This document shows positions 34,795 to 37,349 of a DNA stretch of 37,349 nt, piece after piece; the first letter of the stretch is position 1; each line of letters starts with the position of its first letter. The DNA comes from Prochlorococcus sp. W8 (lineage in GTDB: Bacteria; Cyanobacteriota; Cyanobacteriia; PCC-6307; Cyanobiaceae): contig ALPF01000044.1 in the NCBI GenBank assembly GCA_000291825.1, positions 1-37,349 on the forward strand, given 5' to 3'. Made by a program: the position numbers and the translations under genes. Below the pieces are notes generated by a model. It saw only the letters and a list, made by a program, of their open reading frames with translations, did no database searches and had not been told where the DNA came from.

Positions 34795-35631
34795 TTAATT
34801 TTTAAGAGATGAAGCCAATAATGCGTTTAAGGAATGAGATCCTTTATAAACAATTATTTGTGCCTTAGGTAACCCTACCAAAGCCAAGTCCCCAATAAGA
34901 TCTAAAATCTTATGTCTTATTGGTTCATTTGCAAATCTTAACGGAGGATTAACCCATTTATCACCATCACAAACAAGAGCATTATCTAAACTTCCTCCTT
35001 TTATTAAACCCAGTTCCCCTAGTTCTTGGAATTGATCTTTAAAACCGAATGTCCTTGCAGGAGCAATTAGATCGACATAACATTTTGGATTCAAATCTAT
35101 TATAAATGTTTGCTTTCCAATTGCTTTGTAGCTGAAATCAATAGTTGAAATAATAGTTAGTTTATTTGAGGGTGTGATCGCAATTACAGAATTATCTTTA
35201 TTAAAGATTTTTGACTTGCTTATTTCTCTCATAAAATTTAACGGTTTAGGTACTCTTTTTATACCTACTTCCTCAAAAGCTCTTACCCATTCAATTGCTG
35301 AACCATCAAGTAGAGGGATTTCTTTCCCCTTTACCTGAATATGAATATAACTCATCCCACATCCAGCTAGTGATGATAATAAATGTTCTATTGTATAGAG
35401 ATTTCTTTTACCTAATTTAACAGCAGTACACAACATTGTGCTTCCAATCAAACTCTGATCAAGTTTGTATATCTGATCTGGCTTATCGGCAAAAGATACA
35501 TAATAACCCTCTTCTTCAAATGAAGATATTTTTACTTTTGTTTTCTCACCACTATGCAAACCTACTCCATCTCTAGTTATTGGACCAGAGAGGGTAAAAC
35601 AGGAATCATAATTAGAGGGCCAAGAAAACAC
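34795..35631 (-). CDS. lpxC: UDP-3-O-acyl-N-acetylglucosamine deacetylase
   Basis: 278 aa zinc enzyme, the first committed step of lipid A synthesis. Zinc ligands are visible: His83 in YTIEHLLSSLAGCGM, then His240 and Asp244 in EPIRHKILDLIGDLAL; His266 in YKGSHSLN is the catalytic base position. Also DGVGLHSGEKTKV at the N-terminus and ARTFGFKDQ. GTG start at 35631 lies immediately after the bamA stop codon (TAA-GTG), so translation is likely coupled. The protein is slightly shorter than the enterobacterial form, as in other cyanobacteria. Confidence 0.95.
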   Translation of the reverse strand: MFSWPSNYDSCFTLSGPITRDGVGLHSGEKTKVKISSFEEEGYYVSFADKPDQIYKLDQSLIGSTMLCTAVKLGKRNLYTIEHLLSSLAGCGMSYIHIQVKGKEIPLLDGSAIEWVRAFEEVGIKRVPKPLNFMREISKSKIFNKDNSVIAITPSNKLTIISTIDFSYKAIGKQTFIIDLNPKCYVDLIAPARTFGFKDQFQELGELGLIKGGSLDNALVCDGDKWVNPPLRFANEPIRHKILDLIGDLALVGLPKAQIIVYKGSHSLNALLASSLKN

Positions 35632-37349
35632 TTAGAATTTCCATCCAACGCCTAGGGTATAACGCATATTGCCACTTAGATCTTGAGTCGCCACATCAAA
35701 TCTTAGTGGACCGATAGGCGTTTTAATTCCTAATCCACCTCCAAGTGAGTAACCTGATCCCTCTTTACTCAAAAGTTTTCCAGGTTTTCCAGGAACGTCA
35801 TCTTGAGAACCCAGATCACTACCTACATCAGCAAATAATGAACCAGATAACATTCTCCAAATAGGGAATCTATATTCAGCAGTTGCTTCTGTAAAACTTC
35901 TACTTACTGCTAATCCACAAGATGGCCAGCCTCGCACAGATGAAGCTCCCCCCATGCAAAATGCTTCATATGGGGGCAATTCGCCTATTATTGTGCCAAA
36001 TTTTAATTGAAATCCTATAGTTTGTGGACAACTATTAGCATCAGAATTTTTATCTCTACATCCTTTAGTTAGATTAATTAACTTAGTAGGAACAAACCAT
36101 GCATATGAAGAATTTATCCTATTAAAAGTTGGAGAATTGTTACCTAAAGGTATAAATTGTTCACTACCAAATTTAAGAGAATTTCCTGATGTTGGATTAT
36201 TTTTATTATTTAATGTATTCCTTGAAGCATTTGCTGCCACACTAATTAACGTATTTTCATCAGGGCAAGCTCCATCCTCTAACTCATAACCAATACATAT
36301 AATTTCATTTACATTCGCAGTAGTTACATTTTTGGTTGCATAAGGTTTTTTATTGCCATCAGAATCTATTAGCTTTACTTCTCTAAAATTCATGCCCGCA
36401 GAAACTTTCCATGGAGATTGTTTAAATGGATCTCCCCCGTTTAATGGCCTAAAGAAAGTAAATCCGCCTCCAAATGTTTCTAGGACTACTGATGAAAATT
36501 TATCTGCGGAGGTGCTATTAAGATCATTTACAGCATAAAGCTTTCCATTCCCATCACTTGAAAATTCGCGAGGATAATTTCTACTTAAAAATATATTTGT
36601 CCTAAATGCTGTTCGATATTTGTCTCCTTTTATCCAAGGATCAAAAATTGAGAAATTATAAGTTGTCAGATACTCACCAAAATTAACATCAAGCGCGGAT
36701 GACCAAGCTCGACCAAATGTATTTGACTCCTTAAATCCTAATTGTGCAAAAATACCTGATGCATTACTAAAACCAAGTCCTCCATTTAGGGAACCTGTCC
36801 TTTGCTCACTTATATCTAATGTAATTATCACTTTTTCAGAACTTAAAGGATCAGGGCTTAAAGACACTTTTACATCATTGAATAAAGATGTTGAATATAA
36901 CCTCTTAATATCACTTTCTAAAGAAATTCTATTAAAAACTTCTCCAGGTATGGTTTTCATCTCTCTTTTAATAACCCATTCCTTCGTTTTTCCTCTTTTT
37001 TTTATTTCTTCATTAGCATCAATAAACCTTATCTTGATTTGTGAAACTAACCCCTCTTCTATTTGTAGTTGAACTTCCCCATTATCCAGAATCCTTTCTG
37101 GGCCATTAATTCTTGCTAATGAATAACCCCTCTCTTTGTACCACTCTTTAATAACGCTTAATCTTTTCTGAAAAACATTTAGATTTAATGTCGTTCCATA
37201 ATATTTACCGAATGTTTTATCTACAAATTCTTGAGGAATAATTACATTTTCTTGATCAATTATTACTTTCTTTAATATTGGATTTGGAGTAATAGTTACT
37301 ATAAGCTTAACTCCAAGTTTTCCATCTTCAGCTTTAAATTTAACTCCTG
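35632..37349 (-). CDS. bamA: outer membrane assembly factor BamA/Omp85 (5' end outside window)
   Basis: Open frame from the window edge to the stop at 35632, at least 572 codons; the N-terminus is missing. The visible N-terminal part holds POTRA domains (ITPNPILKKVIIDQ, then NLNVFQKRLSVIKEWYKERGYSLARING, EGLVSQIKIRFI, then the R-x-x-x-x-x-PGEVFNRISLESDIKRLYSTSLFNDV pattern), followed by a 16-strand-type barrel with SLNGGLGFSNASGIFAQLGF, the loop-6 motif VRGW in GGASSVRGWPSC, and a terminal strand ending YTLGVGWKF with the C-terminal Phe recognised by the BAM machine. An ATG at 36960 is internal, not the real start. It inserts barrel proteins into the outer membrane and heads the lpxC-fabZ-lpxA-lpxB cluster. 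Confidence 0.93.
   Translation of the reverse strand, partial: GVKFKAEDGKLGVKLIVTITPNPILKKVIIDQENVIIPQEFVDKTFGKYYGTTLNLNVFQKRLSVIKEWYKERGYSLARINGPERILDNGEVQLQIEEGLVSQIKIRFIDANEEIKKRGKTKEWVIKREMKTIPGEVFNRISLESDIKRLYSTSLFNDVKVSLSPDPLSSEKVIITLDISEQRTGSLNGGLGFSNASGIFAQLGFKESNTFGRAWSSALDVNFGEYLTTYNFSIFDPWIKGDKYRTAFRTNIFLSRNYPREFSSDGNGKLYAVNDLNSTSADKFSSVVLETFGGGFTFFRPLNGGDPFKQSPWKVSAGMNFREVKLIDSDGNKKPYATKNVTTANVNEIICIGYELEDGACPDENTLISVAANASRNTLNNKNNPTSGNSLKFGSEQFIPLGNNSPTFNRINSSYAWFVPTKLINLTKGCRDKNSDANSCPQTIGFQLKFGTIIGELPPYEAFCMGGASSVRGWPSCGLAVSRSFTEATAEYRFPIWRMLSGSLFADVGSDLGSQDDVPGKPGKLLSKEGSGYSLGGGLGIKTPIGPLRFDVATQDLSGNMRYTLGVGWKF

Noticed and set aside
35632-36960. BamA starting at the ATG at 36960
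   Set aside because: The frame is open to the window edge and the upstream codons encode POTRA domains, so that ATG is internal.

Overview
The window looks like a stretch of chromosome from a high-light-adapted Prochlorococcus, or a very close marine picocyanobacterium. The reasons are: A+T of roughly two thirds or more throughout; very tight gene packing; many GTG/TTG starts; tRNAs without an encoded CCA; and cyanobacterial marker genes (a high-light-inducible protein, the ClpR/ClpP pair, DUF3119, DUF3086 and DUF1825 proteins, a cobalamin CbiB/CobD, a TGD1/MlaE-like permease). No phage, transposon, CRISPR or defence island is visible. Most of the window is ordinary core genome.

Layout. 1-5539: the end of murA, tRNA-Leu(CAA), argD, folC, then a minus-strand pair (FAD-linked oxidoreductase and cytosine-deaminase-like amidohydrolase), then tRNA-His. 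5621-10720: the miaB-ddl-(membrane protein)-ftsQ-ftsZ division and cell-wall block, closed by the SRP RNA gene on the minus strand. 10764-18423: panB, a membrane protein with a pilin-like tail (its N-terminus cut off by an in-frame TGA), hemW, a PIN-TRAM membrane protein, clpR-clpP, ilvC, cobD. 18459-20225: hli, four small membrane or exported proteins of unknown function, and hup (HU). 20226-20771 is the only long non-coding stretch. 20772-25495: glycogen debranching enzyme, tRNA-Gly(TCC), a GPH-type sugar transporter, an MlaE-like permease and a DUF3119 protein. 25534-31681: DUF3086, plsY, pyrF, tyrS, DUF1825, a GIY-YIG-like protein, pepA. 31694-37349 (minus strand): exported msrA, then the outer-membrane cluster bamA (partial)-lpxC-fabZ-lpxA-lpxB, which combines outer-membrane protein assembly with lipid A synthesis.

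The most unusual region is 6869-8184. The C-terminal TRAM part of MiaB carries an in-frame tandem duplication of about 90 bp. The next gene, D-alanine-D-alanine ligase (ddl), normally an essential peptidoglycan gene, is split by three separate single-base-type frameshifts and has also lost the conserved Glu of its N-terminal EHEVS motif. Either this genome has a second ligase, or the gene is decaying or rescued in some way, or the sequence here is unreliable. A second broken gene is the pilin-tailed membrane protein at 11658-12392. I found no clear novel multi-gene system; the findings are local anomalies and small unknown genes, listed with tests.
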